A stretch of 64,000 bases of DNA from Martensiomyces pterosporus (GCA_025201845.1 MU603974.1:1-64000), one strand, 5' to 3'. Shown: positions 52,105 to 63,945, counted from the stretch's first letter. Translations and numbers: made by a program. The notes: generated by a model from the sequence alone, not told the origin.

Positions 52105-55100
52105 ATGGCCGTCAAGAGCTTAGAAGAGCGCGGACGGCTGCTGGCGGACTCCGTGTCGGCACACGATGTGCTGGCGTACCGAGGTGCCATCGACACCAGT
52201 GCAGTTCTCGATGCACTGGTTGCTTTGCACGAGGAGCTCAACGACAGGGCGTTCCTCAAATCGCCAAACATCAACGAGTTTGTCGAGCGCTGTAAGTACA
52301 ATGGAAAGCACCAGCCAACTATGCATACATTTCCTGTGCGCTTTGCTCAAACACTGTGTCTTTTTGTTGCTGTGTTTGTTGGTCACGTAGACAAGGGCTC
52401 GGTGCGCGATATTAAGGATTGGCGGCTCAGCAAGAGCGACTTTGAGTTTATTCGCACGCTGGCACGCGGACAGTTTGGGATTGTAAGTCGATCCACGAGC
52501 GCATGTATGCACAGCAGCACATACAAGAGGGCTCAGTGCCTGGCGAAAGGCACTGCTTTACTGCCCACTATACTGCTGCTCATTCTGCTGGCTGGCATTC
52601 AGAAAAGCCTCAATACACAATGCACACCCTCTTTTGCATTTGCTCTTCAAACTGTGTAGGTGGACATCGTACGAAGCAAGCAAAACAAGGGCGTGTATGC
52701 GATGAAGACGCTCAACAAGCACGCACTATTGAGCCAGCGCGAGCAGGCGGCATTTCTCGAGGAGCGCGACGTCCTGGTTCTGGGCAAGGACTCGCCGTGG
52801 ATCCCGGACTTGTACGCATCGTTCCAGGACAAGGAGAGCCTCTACATTGTCATGGAGTTTGTGGCAGGCGGCGATCTGTTCAGCATGCTCGACCGCTGCG
52901 AGAACGCAGTGATCGACGAGGATGCGGCCAGATTTTACGCGGCCGAGCTAGTCCTGGCCATAGAGGATTTGCATAGGATCGGGTACATCCACAGGGACTG
53001 CAAGCCGCAGAACACGCTCCTGGACGACCGTGGGCATGTGAAGCTGGCTGACTTTGGATCGTGTGCACGTATCGACGCGGCAGGCGTCCACGAGGCCAAG
53101 ATCTCCGTGCCCGTGGGCACCTGCGACTACATTGCGCCCGAGTCCCTCCAAGCTCGTGAGCACGGCGGCACGGCGTCACCAGGTGTGCACGCAGGATCCT
53201 GCGACTGGTGGTCTCTGGGCACGGTGCTCTACGAGATGCTCTATGGCGACCCGCCGTTTTACAGCGACTCTGTGCCCGAGACGTACGCCAAGATCATGGC
53301 GTGCGAGAAGAACCTGGTGTTTGACGACAGCGTCGACGTATCCGAGGATGCCAAGGACTTGATGCGTCGCCTGCTCGTGCACCAGGAGAGCAGGCTGGGG
53401 AACAATGGTGCGGACGAGATCAAGGCACATCCGTTCTTTGCTTCTGTCGACTGGGAGAACATCAGGTCGCAGGACGCTCCCTTTGTGCCGCGCATCAGCT
53501 CGCCTGACGACACGTCCAACTTCAGCGTCGGCGACGAGGCTGACGAGGACATTGGGCTGGCGGCTATGGGCCGCGCGAGTAGCAGCAGGCTGGGCCATGG
53601 CCGGGAGTATGCTGGCGAGCAGCTGCCGTTTATTGGATTCACATATCTGCCGCAGGCATTTACGCTTTCGGCGAACAAGAGACAGGCGCTGTCGATGCCC
53701 CGTGGGCCAAGAGACGACCCATCGCAGGTCAGAGCATTAAAGACAAAGGTTGAGCAGCTGGAGGCAGCAGCGCTAGCGACGGATGCGAAATGGAGGGTGC
53801 AGAAAAAGGAGTGGGACGAGGAGAGAAAGGCGTTGGTGGCAGAGAAATCTGCTTTGGCGGATCTGGTGGCCATGCACAAGGCCAGAGCCCTTGAGCCGCC
53901 CAGCCCGCCCACGCCGCTGCCGTCGCCAAAGAGGGACTCGGCAATGCAAACAGACCCACCTGAGGACTCGCCGCCAGTAGTCACTGTCGAGGCTGAGCAG
54001 GAACAACGAGCGGCAGAAGCGAAAGAGGAGCCAGCAGCCACTGTGGATGCTGCGTTTGCAGCGCACTTGGGCGAGGTGATGGCCGACGCGTACCAAAACC
54101 TAACCAGCAAGCTGGTCACCAGTCTCGAGGAGCAATTCGACAGCCAAACGGAGCATCTGGGCAAGCTGACCACGGCAGTGGACTCACTCGCTTCATTTAC
54201 CACTGAAAGGCTTGATGAGGGCTTGCAAACGCAGCTGCGCGTGCAAAAGAAGGAGTTTGAGGGCCTTGCAACATTGGTGCAGAGCTGCCTGTCCTCCGCG
54301 GCCCAGCTTGCCAGCACCACATCTACACCGTCGGCAGCTAAGGGCTCGTCGCCTCGCCTGTCCAACGTGGCTACTCTGTCGCAGACATACCAGTCGGTGG
54401 CTTCATCAGCTGCACGGCCGCGCCTGAGCATCGGGTCGACGCACTCGACGCACAACTCGCGGCGGTCCATTAGTGCAGTTGACGACCCCAATCCGATGGA
54501 CTCGCAGCCCAAGTCGGTGGTAGCCACGCTGGTCAACGAGATATCCAAGAATGCAGCTGCCAGCAGCAGTGATGCCCTGGGCATCGCCGGTGGCCTTGCA
54601 AGCGGCTCTTCTGCTGCCGCCAACGGCAACGGTAGTGCAGCAACGTCGGGTGGTCGCAAGTCCACGAACTGGAGCTCGCCCAACGCCAGCAGGGTGTCGC
54701 GTGCCGAACGCCGCGTCTCGTCAGGGATGGCCAGCGACACACTGTCGGTGATCAGCAACAAATGCGACAAGCTGGCGACCATGTTTGAGCATTACTCGAG
54801 CGACATGGAGGCGATCCAGAAATCGCAAGCCTCGCTAGTTGGCATCTGCAATGCGCTCACACTCACCATCGAGAGCCAGGCAGCTAAGGGCAGCCAGGAT
54901 GGAAATATGGACGCCATGCCCAAGCAGCCGCCTCTTGCGGATGACCCCAGCACATCGGTTCGTCGGAGCCGCCGCAAGACGGAGCACCTGAGGCGGCGCG
55001 GCGTTGATCCATTTGGAGCTCTGGACCAGGAGGTTCCTAGGCACACGGATGGCCGCTCTGCCAGCAGCAGCAGCAGCATGATGGTGTCGGACGGACGCGC

Positions 55101-56349
55101 GCTGGATCTATACAAGACAGCGACTGATGAACTCATTGCTACTTTGCGGTCGCAGCTGACTGAGGCAGAGGCTAGCCGCAAGGCGGCCGAGAGCCGCGCG
55201 ACAGAGCTACTTGAGTGGATTGGCCGCGAGTCCAAGGGCCGTGCCCTGCTCGAGGATATGATCAGCACGGCGCAGGAGGCATGTAGACTGGCTGAGGAGA
55301 AGATGGCCGCGCTACTTGCCGATGGCGACAAGCTCAAGTCGGCGATGTCGGCCAAGGATGAGGATATCGACAAGCTTGTGGCTACAATAGAGACGCGCGA
55401 AGCTGAGCTTCGCCATCTGCGGCGTGCATCGCGCAAGGCACTCGACCAGCTGGCTGACCTCAAGAACACGCCAGCACCACAACAGCCAGCACCTGGCGCT
55501 GCCGCTGGTACTGCCGAGGCACAATCGCTTGCGAACGACAAGACCCGTGCCGAGTTTGACGCGGAGCTTCAAGAGGCCGCTGCAGCACATGTCAAACTGC
55601 AGTTCGAGGTATCCAGGCTTGAGGGCGAGGTGTCGCGCTTGGAATCCGAGAACGCCCAGCTTGTCAAAGAGCTTGGACTGAAGGACAAGCGCCTAAAGGA
55701 CACCAGCTCCAAACTGAATGACGCTGAGGCCAGGTACCGCGAGCTCAACAGCCGCCAGGCCGCAGAAGAGATCGATGGCATCCGCGTAAGGCCAATGGCA
55801 GTCGCAGGCGATGACGAGGCAGGCGGCAGCAACAGCAAGTTTGGCAGCACTGGGGCAAAGTCGCACAAGAGGTTCAAGGTGCAGCTGCAGAACATGCAGA
55901 AGCACATCGAGTACCTGGAGACCAAGCTTGCGCTGGCCGTAAGCGAGAATGACGCTCTGAGACGAGCGAGCTACAGCGGCATGACGAGCAGAAGCAGGGA
56001 GTTTGACAGAAGCAGAGATGGCATGGGTGTCAGCGGCGGCGGGCATCCAGCCGAGTCAAATAGGCAGCAGCACTCGATCGGGTCGGGTAACAGTAGCTCG
56101 CGGTCACGGCCGATGAGCTCGATGTTCCCTAACCTGCCCAGCAACATGGAGGGGCGCGCGCCGTCGATATCGCGCTACAGCGACCGGCCAGAGTCGGCGG
56201 GCAGTGCAAGTAGTGGCGGAAGCTCGAGTAACCGCAGGCGCGTGCCCACGGAACCGACGGCTGGACACCGGCCTCGCCACGACTCGTTCTCTGCGTCACT
56301 CGATCGCCTCCGGTCCCCGTTCAAGGGCCTGCGCAAGCACTTCTCGTGA
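52105..56349 (+). CDS. Citron/ROCK/MRCK-like AGC protein kinase with long coiled coil
   Basis: Three exons (52105-52291, 52391-52482, 52660-56349) give 1322 residues. The N-terminal helical cap (about 15-65, TSAVLDALVALHEELNDR) and DWRLSKSDFEFIRTLARGQFG lead to the kinase domain at about 80-355. Visible residues: glycine loop RGQFGIV, Lys in VYAMKTL, catalytic HRDCKPQN near 204, ADFGSC near 222, CDYIAPES near 252, CDWWSLGTVLYEML. HRDCKPQN keeps the catalytic Asp, Lys and Asn. The AGC tail (VPRISSPDDTSNFSVG) follows. Coiled-coil stretches lie at about 450-500, 560-640 and 905-1200. The end is Ser/Arg-rich; no PH, C1 or CNH domain is seen. Rho-linked polarity or cytokinesis signalling is inferred from the family. 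Confidence 0.88.
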
Positions 56350-56722
56350 TGCCTGCTCTGCCGACAGGCGGCTATCCTCGCCCACACTACCCAGGCGAGC
56401 CAGCCAGCCCGAGCGGCTCACAGCGAGTCGCTTGTTAGCGTGGAGGTGCTCGCTCTGCCTCGCTATCAGTTCCAGTGTTTTTTCTTGGACATTTCGCTTT
56501 TTTTGCTTTTCCTGCTCTACATTCGCCGTTTCTAACTTTCCCCCCACTGTTTCTTTTCAATTCGCCCTCTGAGCACGCACGCAGATACGCTTCTTTGTTG
56601 TGTGAGAGGACCGACGTCGTTTGTTTGTCTAGCATTACACCGAATCCACAAAACGAATTCGTAACGAGATTTTGCGGACAGATTTCGCAGACCAAAGCAG
56701 CACCAAACCCACCAGCAATACA
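56350..56722. other. Spacer between the AGC kinase and mL67 genes
   Basis: About 370 bp, pyrimidine-rich at 56480-56570. Nothing else seen. Confidence 0.5.
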
Positions 56723-57274
56723 ATGTCTCGGGCAGTCTACTTCTTCCGCAACATCCGCACAAAGCAGGTTCTGGCCAGCACCGAAAAGACCCTCCTGAGC
56801 AAGACGCGTCTGATCAATGCCCAGATCCCCGACGTAACCCTGCGCCCTACGGTGGTCCGGCCCGACCACTGGACGCCGCTGGTGGTGGCTTCTGGATTCG
56901 AGACTGAGGAGGCCCAGCGCGACGCCTTCATGCTGATGAGCAAGCCCGGACACCCACTGGTACCGCAGACCGACGCGCAGAAGAAGAAATACACGCTGAT
57001 GATGAACAAGAACAAGCGCTTGGCGGATATGGACACCATTGAGCGCCAGGTCGCCCAGCTTGCCAGGTCCCTCGTCTATATGGACGCCACCAAGGCGTCG
57101 GCTATCCCAGGAAACGGCGAGGGCAAGGTAAAGCTGCTTTGGGAGAACAACGAGTGGATCAGGAAGGTTGAGGACGCTGGGCTGACGTGGCCGAGGTGGA
57201 TCGAGCATGGATCCTTGGACCTGAAGCGCGGAAACATTATCACAAACAAGGAGCTCCGAGGCAGTGCTGCCTAG
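56723..57274 (+). CDS. MHR1: Mitochondrial large-subunit ribosomal protein mL67 (Mhr1 family)
   Basis: A 183-residue product. The N-terminal YFFRNIRTKQVLASTEKTL and the later TLRPTVVRPDHWTPLVVAS match the family pattern Y-x-F-R-N-I-x-T-x-Q-V-L-x-S and L-R-K-D-x-W-x-P-L of fungal mL67/Mhr1. That protein is a fungus-specific mitoribosomal subunit also implicated in mitochondrial DNA recombination and transcription. The C-terminal VKLLWENNEWIRKVEDAGLTWPRWIEHG resembles the Trp-rich late region of the family. The basic start fits mitochondrial import. No intron is visible. Confidence 0.8.
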   Translation: MSRAVYFFRNIRTKQVLASTEKTLLSKTRLINAQIPDVTLRPTVVRPDHWTPLVVASGFETEEAQRDAFMLMSKPGHPLVPQTDAQKKKYTLMMNKNKRLADMDTIERQVAQLARSLVYMDATKASAIPGNGEGKVKLLWENNEWIRKVEDAGLTWPRWIEHGSLDLKRGNIITNKELRGSAA

Positions 57275-57669
57275 ACGAGCAGAGTCGAGACTGCTGCTAG
57301 AGACGGCTGCTAGAGACGGCTGCTAGAGCCGGCGTCCGTGAGGCGCACATTTAAAATGAAATGCTACATAAACACCCCAGATCACTTCGGCTCGCCTTGC
57401 TGGATCTCTATTAAAGTGGCATTGTTGGTATTTGAGACAGCACAGAAAAGAAGCAAGAAAGCCGACAAGGAAAAGAAATGGTAAGGGTAAGCAAACAAAG
57501 TGGCTACAGGAAGACAGATGTGGCAGAAAACAGCAAGATAGGAGGGAAGGGATGCCAGCACAGGGGGTGGCAGAAAAGGGCTGGCATTTTGTGTATGTAG
57601 ATGGCAGCTGGCTGCTGCTGGGGTGGAGGACGTGGCGGAGGCAAGGTAGAGCGCGCGCGCGGGTGGCTG
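57275..57669. other. Convergent 3' region between mL67 and RSP5
   Basis: About 395 bp. A 13-bp unit (GGCTGCTAGAGAC) occurs about three times at 57293-57331 directly after the mL67 stop. Confidence 0.55.
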
Positions 57670-60600
57670 TTACTCCTGGGCGAAGCCAACGGTGTTTTCA
57701 ATGGCAAGCGTGAGCTTTTGCGCCAAAGTGTCGTAGTCTGTGTACGGCGGGAGGTCGATGCGGTTGAAGCAGGTGTGGCTCTTTGGCAGCGCAACTATGT
57801 CGCCCGACTTTTCGATTGTGAATCGGCGCGGGCCATCGCTTCCCTGCAGGTCCTTGAACCCATTGACGGGGATGCGCGAGGTACCCGTGGTGAACTGCAG
57901 CAGACGAGTCTGGTGCTCCGAGTCCATCTCGGAGACGAACTTCCAGAACCACTGGATGACCTGGTCGGACTCGGTGTACCCACGGTAGTCCGTGTGCTTC
58001 TTCCAGTCGTCCATGTCGATTTCGGCCAGGCCGCCGATGAGGAGCTCCAGCTCGCGCTCATCAAACACCTGGATAAGGTCCTCGGGAATCAGCTCGTGGA
58101 ATCCCGCCTGGAATGCCTCGAACTGCTCCTTGATGCGGTCGCACACGCGGTACTGTATGCTGAGCTGCACAAACTCCTTCTTGTTCTCCTCCGTCACGTC
58201 AATGTCCTTGCCGCCGGGCTTGAGCTCTACCTCCACGCGCTCGCCGAAGCGGTCGTCGTCGACGGTGAAGGTGAAGCCCATGTCGGTGATATCGTTCTCG
58301 AGGGTCCACTTGAGGCTGCGGTAGATGTCGGCGTCCACGCTCTGCATGTCGTCCAGAGTGACCGGCTTCTTCAGTATCATCTTGTAGAACGACGACGTGA
58401 AGAAGGCGTCGAGGAACCTGCGGTGGAAGATGGCCAGGCCCATGGTGCGGCCGATGAACCTAAAGTAGTTGAGGTGCTCGGGGTTGATCTCCGAGTGCGG
58501 GTTGATCTGCAGAGTGTAGGTGTCGTGTGCCGAGTACTCGAAGAGGCAGTACTGCGGGTTGAACATCTCATGCGAGAGCAGGAAGAAGTATTCGCGCGAC
58601 ACGCCTCCGTAGTCAAGGCCGTCCTCGCCGTCAAACTTGATCATCAGGCGCTTCTTGAGCTCGGAAACGGGCACCCGCATGATTTCGTTGTACGAGTTTT
58701 CAAAGATGGTGTCGCGAGCAACCTTGATGTGGCACTGCCCAGGCACAGGGCGCATGGCCGCTTGCGACCGGAAGTAGATGTACTTGCGGCGGAAGTCGCG
58801 CTTGTACTGCGGCACGTTCTGGTCGAGGTTGCTTGGCAGACGGGGATCTAGCAGATGTGCATGTGTGGTTTTGCAGAGGCCGTTAGTAGCTGGTCGCTGG
58901 TAGCTGGTCGCTGTGTGCACGTGTGTGCAGGCGCAGTGCATGCAGAGGCAAAAGAGTGGCGCCGTATCAGCGGCAAGCGGAGGGGGCAGCAGGAGGGGCG
59001 GTGCACGCCTGCAGGTGGGAGGTGTATCAAATCACCGGACACGCGCGAGAAGAAATCCGCACCACAAAAATCAGCCGCTTAAAAGACATTCCGGGCAGAA
59101 AGGCCCGTTTCTGCGGGAAGGAAAAGAAAAGCGTAAACATGAGGGGGAAGGAGAGGGCATTTCCAGGCACAGCCACACACAGCAGACATGATGTATACAT
59201 GCACTTACCATCCCAAGTAGTGGTCTTTGTGTTGTGGTCGACAAAGTACACTCTCCCCTGGCCCGTCAGGCGCATCTCCCACCCCGAGGGCAGCGGCCCC
59301 AGGCGCGACGCAGTCTGGCCCGCAATGCCAGCAACGGCTGCCGCGCGGTTGGCATTGGGCGCCTGGGAGCTGCGCATGCGGGGGTCGTCCCAGGTGGTGG
59401 TGCGCGCAATATGGTTGACAAAGTACGGCCGGCCCTCGGCAGTAAACCGCTGCTCCCACCCCGAAGGAAGCGGTCCATTGGCAGAGCCTGCGCCTCCGCT
59501 GCCGCCGGCACCGCCGGAACCTGAGGCAGCAGAAGCGCCGCTGGGTGTGGCACGCCCAGGGGTGCTCGGGGTAGCCGCGTTGTCGGGGAGTGTGCGGTTC
59601 ATGTGGCGCTGGCGCTCACCCTCGGTGGGCTCCATGGCGCCCAGGTTGCCCGAGGTCGTTGGTCTGCGCCAAGTGGTGGTGCGTGTGTTGTGGTCGACAT
59701 AGTATACACGCCCTAGATGGTCGATACGCTGCTCCCAGCCCGAAGGAAGCGAGTCTGCTGGAGCAGCGTTGTCCGTTGTGGATGCTGCAGCCGTTGCTGC
59801 TGAGGGCGAGGCAGGAGAAGCAGCTGCACCCGCGGCAGAGCTGGCGGCCGGAGCCGCTGCCGCTGGTGCTGGTGCTGCCGCTGGTGCTGCCGCTGCCGAA
59901 GCTGACGCCGAATTGGCGCTGCTAGTAGCTGCCGGCTGCTGCGGGGCGCCGTTGCGACTACTTGTCGAACGCGAGGTGTCCTTGTGCCGGTGGTGTCGAG
60001 AGAACAGAGTGAACATGGGCCAGGATATAAGGAAGAGATATACAAAGAGAGCGAGACAGAAGGAAGAAAAGTAAAGGCGGTTGTTAGAAGCTGCTGCCTT
60101 ATTCTTTTTGGGATTTTTCTGGTTCAAGGAAAGAGCAGGCTTATAGATCCTAGCAATAAATTAAAAATAGAGGCAGAGGCAAGGCGGCACTGAAGAGAGA
60201 GGGGTTCCAGACAAATCACCCGTGGAGGAGGGGAGCGAGTGTGCACCACAGTGGAAAAACAGGCTTGGAAATATGCATTCCCCTGGCCTCCCGCTTACTA
60301 ACCAGACTGAGCGGCTGCATCCACTGGCTGACTCGCTCGCCCACAGCAGACAGCCAATGCGCGCAACAGACATCCCAAGGAGGGAGCAGCGCACCATTTA
60401 CACATATAATACGCACTTGCATACATACGCACGAACCAAAATATTTGTACTTACGTTGGCAGTGCGGGCTGGCTGGCACTCGCAGGCATGTTGAGCTGTA
60501 GCACCAGGCGGCCCTGGACTGGGTCGCTGTTGTTCGAGTTTTTGAGGTCCTGGGTAACCATGCCTACTTGTTCGTCATTAATGTATGCCGGGCGTTCCAC

Positions 60601-61764
60601 TGGGCAAGAGCAAATTAGAGCACAGCCACATAGATCACAGATGCTGCTGTATGCACACACACAGCCCATGGGTGGTCCACGGTCATTTACCTTCGCCGCC
60701 GGTTTCTACGTTGATGTACTGGCTGGCTTGCACATTGATGACACCGAGAAATCCCTGGCCACGCTTCTTGAACTTTTTTTGATCAAAGACTTGCGCAGTG
60801 ATGACGCTCGTCGGCTTGACACGGACCTCGAAGCTCTCGTTCCAGTACGGGGACAGCGTTCGCTTGAGTGCAGTTGTCGTGTGCATCTGTGCCCCGTCAA
60901 CGGTCAGCACAACGAAGGGATCCGGCAGGCCTATGTCACAGCAAGAGCAGCGTGGGGCAGTTTCAGCAGTGCAAATCTGTGAATGTCGCGTGGTCTGGGC
61001 GAGGCGGATGGAGGCAAAAATAGCATTCGGCTATTATTCACACATCCACCGTTGGGTCGGAATCACAAACAAGCAAAGAGGGAATCAGGTTTGTGCCTCC
61101 TTTTGAGTATTTGGGTGTGGGTGTACTTACGAAACACATCTCGCTTGTAGAGGCCGTCAGCAGCAAGGACTATGAGCAGTCAGTAAAAAGTTCACATGGA
61201 GTAGACAGCATGGATGCTGTGCTTCTGTTAGCTGTTGCGCTGGGCCCGGCTGTGCATGTCGCATATATGGCACAGCAGGGCGCCATATTGGGTGCATCGC
61301 AGAACACAGAGCGTGTCGGTTAAATGCCCGAGTGATTCAAGGTGACAAAGCAGCAGGCAGCAGCAGCACACAGGGCCGGGCCATGCGTGAGCACTAGTGT
61401 ATTTACCTGTAACCTTGAGGGGTCTACGCGAAGTCCGTGCAAGAGAAATGCATCAAGGGAGGGTGCAAGCAGCAAAGATGCCAAGAAAAGTAGCTTGATA
61501 GGTTGTTAGTAAATACATGGTAGCAGTACGCCGGTGTGAGCGGGCGAGTGTGAGAGCGGGGGAGAGCGTCTGAATGGAGAAACAAAAAAGTGCCCCAGAA
61601 TTCCGTTCCATATGCTTCTCTGCTCCTCACACACAGCTGCGTTACGGTCGGAATACACACAACCAGCATTTGGCTAGTCTGGATGCATAGAGCCAGCCAG
61701 CCAGCCAAAATTGCACGGGTACGCAAAGTTCCGCCATCATATTTGCTTACTTTGTTTCAGCCAT
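57670..61764 (-). CDS. RSP5: NEDD4-family HECT E3 ubiquitin ligase Rsp5
   Basis: Seven exons give 793 residues: 61764-61751 (14 bp), 61423-61407 (17 bp), 61169-61131, 60930-60691, 60599-60455, 59957-59209, 58847-57670. All phases close. The protein starts [20 protein letters not shown]. The C2 domain (about 6-145) has [23 protein letters not shown] and [16 protein letters not shown]. Three WW domains begin near 220, 309 and 372, each LPSGWE...TTTW. A Pro/Ala/Ser-rich linker separates the first two parts. The HECT domain fills about 440-793 and ends in the catalytic cysteine C761 (SHTCFNR). Rsp5 ubiquitinates membrane transporters and many PPxY-adaptor cargoes. Exon 6 could start three bases earlier at 59960 (AAGTAG tandem acceptor). 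C2-WW3-HECT order and length equal Rsp5. Confidence 0.93.
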
Positions 61765-62415
61765 TCCAAGTAGGCGGCGTCTATCCTCTTCAGATTTCGC
61801 TTAGCTCTAGGGAAGGTTCGCAGATTTCAAATGAACGGCAGTGCAGACGCAAGAAAAGGCTCGGCTGTCTCCTGCTATAGCGTCACAGCTGCTGCACTCA
61901 GGGCTTGGCTCCTGGCTTTCTTTCGCCTCTGGATAAGCAAACAAAGTGGGCGATATTGAGTGCTTGCTCCCAGAGCAGTTTATGCAAGAGAACCGGAATA
62001 GAAAACGAGGCAAGCGATAAGGTGGGGAGGGGGTTCGCTACAGTGTCCGTCTGGCAAGGACCGAAAAGCTATGCGTGATGCCAAGAACTGGAATTCAAAT
62101 GCGAAATCGACAAGGGGTATACATAAAGCAAGAGTACGGAAAGGCAAAAGAGGGCTGCCAAGCGCGCCTGCTGTTCCTGCCCACTCGGCTGAAGGCCGAT
62201 GATGACGGCGGCCGCAATGGAAAAGCCAAGCCAAGCTGCAAGTTGATTGGCCGTGTGCACCACCCCTGCTCTGGCTGGCTTTCTGAGGCCAGGCTTGGCT
62301 GTGTCCGTGCGAGACCACCACCAGGCTGCCTTCAGCCGCTGCTTTGGCCATTAATTTCCCGTGTTCCAGGCTGGCTTCATTTGGATATGGATCTACCCAC
62401 TTGGTCCAACCCCGT
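61765..62415. other. RSP5 5' flank
   Basis: About 0.65 kb between two minus-strand genes. No other gene supported. Confidence 0.45.
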
Positions 62416-62748
62416 TCATTGCTGGGAGCCGAGCAAGGCGTCCATGTTCTTGCGCCCTTGGTCGAATCCGGACCGATAGCCGTCTCGGAACCCAGCGTCA
62501 AACCCGATGGAAGAAGAGATCAGCTCAGCGCTGTCGTGGCGGTGGCCATGGCCATGGCCATTTTCGGTTTTATTGTCAGACATGTCCTTCTCCTGCCGCT
62601 GCTGGCTCTGCTGCTGCTGCCTGTCGGTAGTCATCATCTGGCGCTGGCCTGCTGCCGCAGGAAGGCTGATCTTGCGGTGGCGGCCGGCGGTGGTGGTTTT
62701 GCTTAGCCAGCGTGCGGGCAAATGTGCCCCTCTTGAAGCAATTGCCAT
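62416..62748 (-). CDS. Small protein with presequence-like start and Gly/Tyr/Arg tail motif
   Basis: A 110-residue product of unknown function. It begins MAIASRGAHLPARWLSKT, which is basic and hydroxylated like a mitochondrial presequence. The middle is Gln-rich (RQQQQSQQRQ) and His/Gly-rich (GHGHGHRHD). The tail GFDAGFRDGYRSGFDQGR matches the tail of the next gene upstream (63044-63538) in spacing and identity. The composition of the middle is low complexity, so the gene call rests mainly on the start, the tail and the shared motif. It could also be the last exon of a longer gene. Confidence 0.5.
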   Translation of the reverse strand: MAIASRGAHLPARWLSKTTTAGRHRKISLPAAAGQRQMMTTDRQQQQSQQRQEKDMSDNKTENGHGHGHRHDSAELISSSIGFDAGFRDGYRSGFDQGRKNMDALLGSQQ

Positions 62749-63043
62749 CGCTTGTGTGTGCTGTCTGCCCTGTTGCTTGTTTCCTGCTCAGGAGTGGTGT
62801 ACGAGTGCAGTAACCGTCAAAAAGCTACTAGATAATAAACAGCAACACTAGCTTTGTAGCACAAACCCACGTCCACCCAAAATGGCCCCGTGTAGCGAGA
62901 TAGCCCAGCTCACGTCATTCGTTATTATGGCGATAATTTCTCGACCATGACAAACAGCCATGGCGCATGCCAAGCTCCTTTTTGCAGCGTGTTTTGTACT
63001 CAGAAAAAGAACTTGTAAATGTGTAGAGCAAGCAGCTAGCATT
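62749..63043. other. Spacer between the two tail-motif genes
   Basis: About 295 bp; no feature identified. Confidence 0.4.
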
Positions 63044-63538
63044 CTAGTCCCGCATACTGCGCCCATCAGTGACTCCCTGGCGATATCCCAGCGCATATCC
63101 GCGGTTAAACGCACTGCCGGAATCGCGCTCGCTCCTCTGACCCTGATTACTACGCTGCTGGCCCGGCTGCTTGTAAATGGCCTGGCGCACAACCAGCACA
63201 TTCCCGTCAATCTCCAGTCCCTGGCTCTCCTCAACCGCCTTAGCTGTCGCGCTCTCGACCTCGTTGGTCTCCTCGGGAGTAGGCTCTTGATCACGCATAT
63301 ACAAAGTCAAATCGCCCTCTACAGGCACCTGGCCGGCTCCGTAGTAGATATGGGCGTACCTGTAGTTCTCACGGCCCGCGCCAATGCGAACGCCATTGAT
63401 GGCTCCGTATTTTCCAAACACTCCGCGCAGCTTCTCCTCCGAGGTCTCGGGGTGCAGATTTGCGACGTAAATCGCACGGGCGGAGAACGCGCGGGCGCCG
63501 ATTTGCCGCGCAAGCTGGTGTCTGGCAAGAGAGAGCAT
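63044..63538 (-). CDS. Mitochondrial-type RRM RNA-binding protein
   Basis: From the ATG at 63538 the product is 164 residues. MLSLARHQLARQIGARAFSAR is a typical matrix presequence with a plausible cleavage after about residue 20. One RRM follows at about 21-120: RNP2 is IYVANL (23-28) and RNP1 is YRYAHIYY (59-66). The RRM has a longer than usual second half, with an acidic insert (PTPEETNEVESATAKAVEE). The tail AFNRGYALGYRQGVTDGR resembles that of the adjacent 110-residue protein. An RNA-binding role in mitochondrial gene expression is likely; the target is unknown. A longer in-frame start at 63598 exists but would bury the presequence. Confidence 0.75.
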   Translation of the reverse strand: MLSLARHQLARQIGARAFSARAIYVANLHPETSEEKLRGVFGKYGAINGVRIGAGRENYRYAHIYYGAGQVPVEGDLTLYMRDQEPTPEETNEVESATAKAVEESQGLEIDGNVLVVRQAIYKQPGQQRSNQGQRSERDSGSAFNRGYALGYRQGVTDGRSMRD

Positions 63539-63945
63539 TCTGACTAGCACGCTGAGGAATGTGAAATAAGCAGAGTGCGAATCAAAGCCAGTAGCCAAAA
63601 AGAATGGTCAAAAATAGCAGAGAAAAGAAATTTTGCAGCTGCGATCTGTGGCGGGAATCAAAGCCAGTAGCCAAAAAGAATGGTCAAAAATAGCAGAGAA
63701 AAGAAATTTTGCAGCTGCGATCTGTGGCGGGGCGGGAGTAGGGCACAGCCAACAGAGTGCACCGGCTCAGGCGGGAGCCGAGCCACCAATGCCGCTTCAG
63801 GCACACGCTGTGTATGTACTGTTATTCCACGGCGCAGTGTATGCTGGCCACAGCAACGGATCAAGGCACAAAATAGTGAATAGAAGAAAGACAGAAGTTA
63901 TAAAAAGAGCGATAATTGCCGATGGAAGAAGAGGCAGCAAGCATT
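63539..63945. other. 5' flank of the RRM gene, with a tandem repeat
   Basis: About 400 bp between two minus-strand genes. It contains the 76-bp tandem duplication described separately and no other feature. Confidence 0.5.
63579..63730. repeat. Perfect 76-bp tandem duplication
   Basis: 63579-63654 and 63655-63730 are identical. The repeat begins 41 bp upstream of the start codon of the RRM gene, so it lies in its leader or core promoter. Confidence 0.95.

Noticed and set aside
53259..54782. 507-codon minus-strand frame inside the AGC kinase gene
   Set aside because: Antisense shadow of a Ser/Ala-rich coding region; no independent support.
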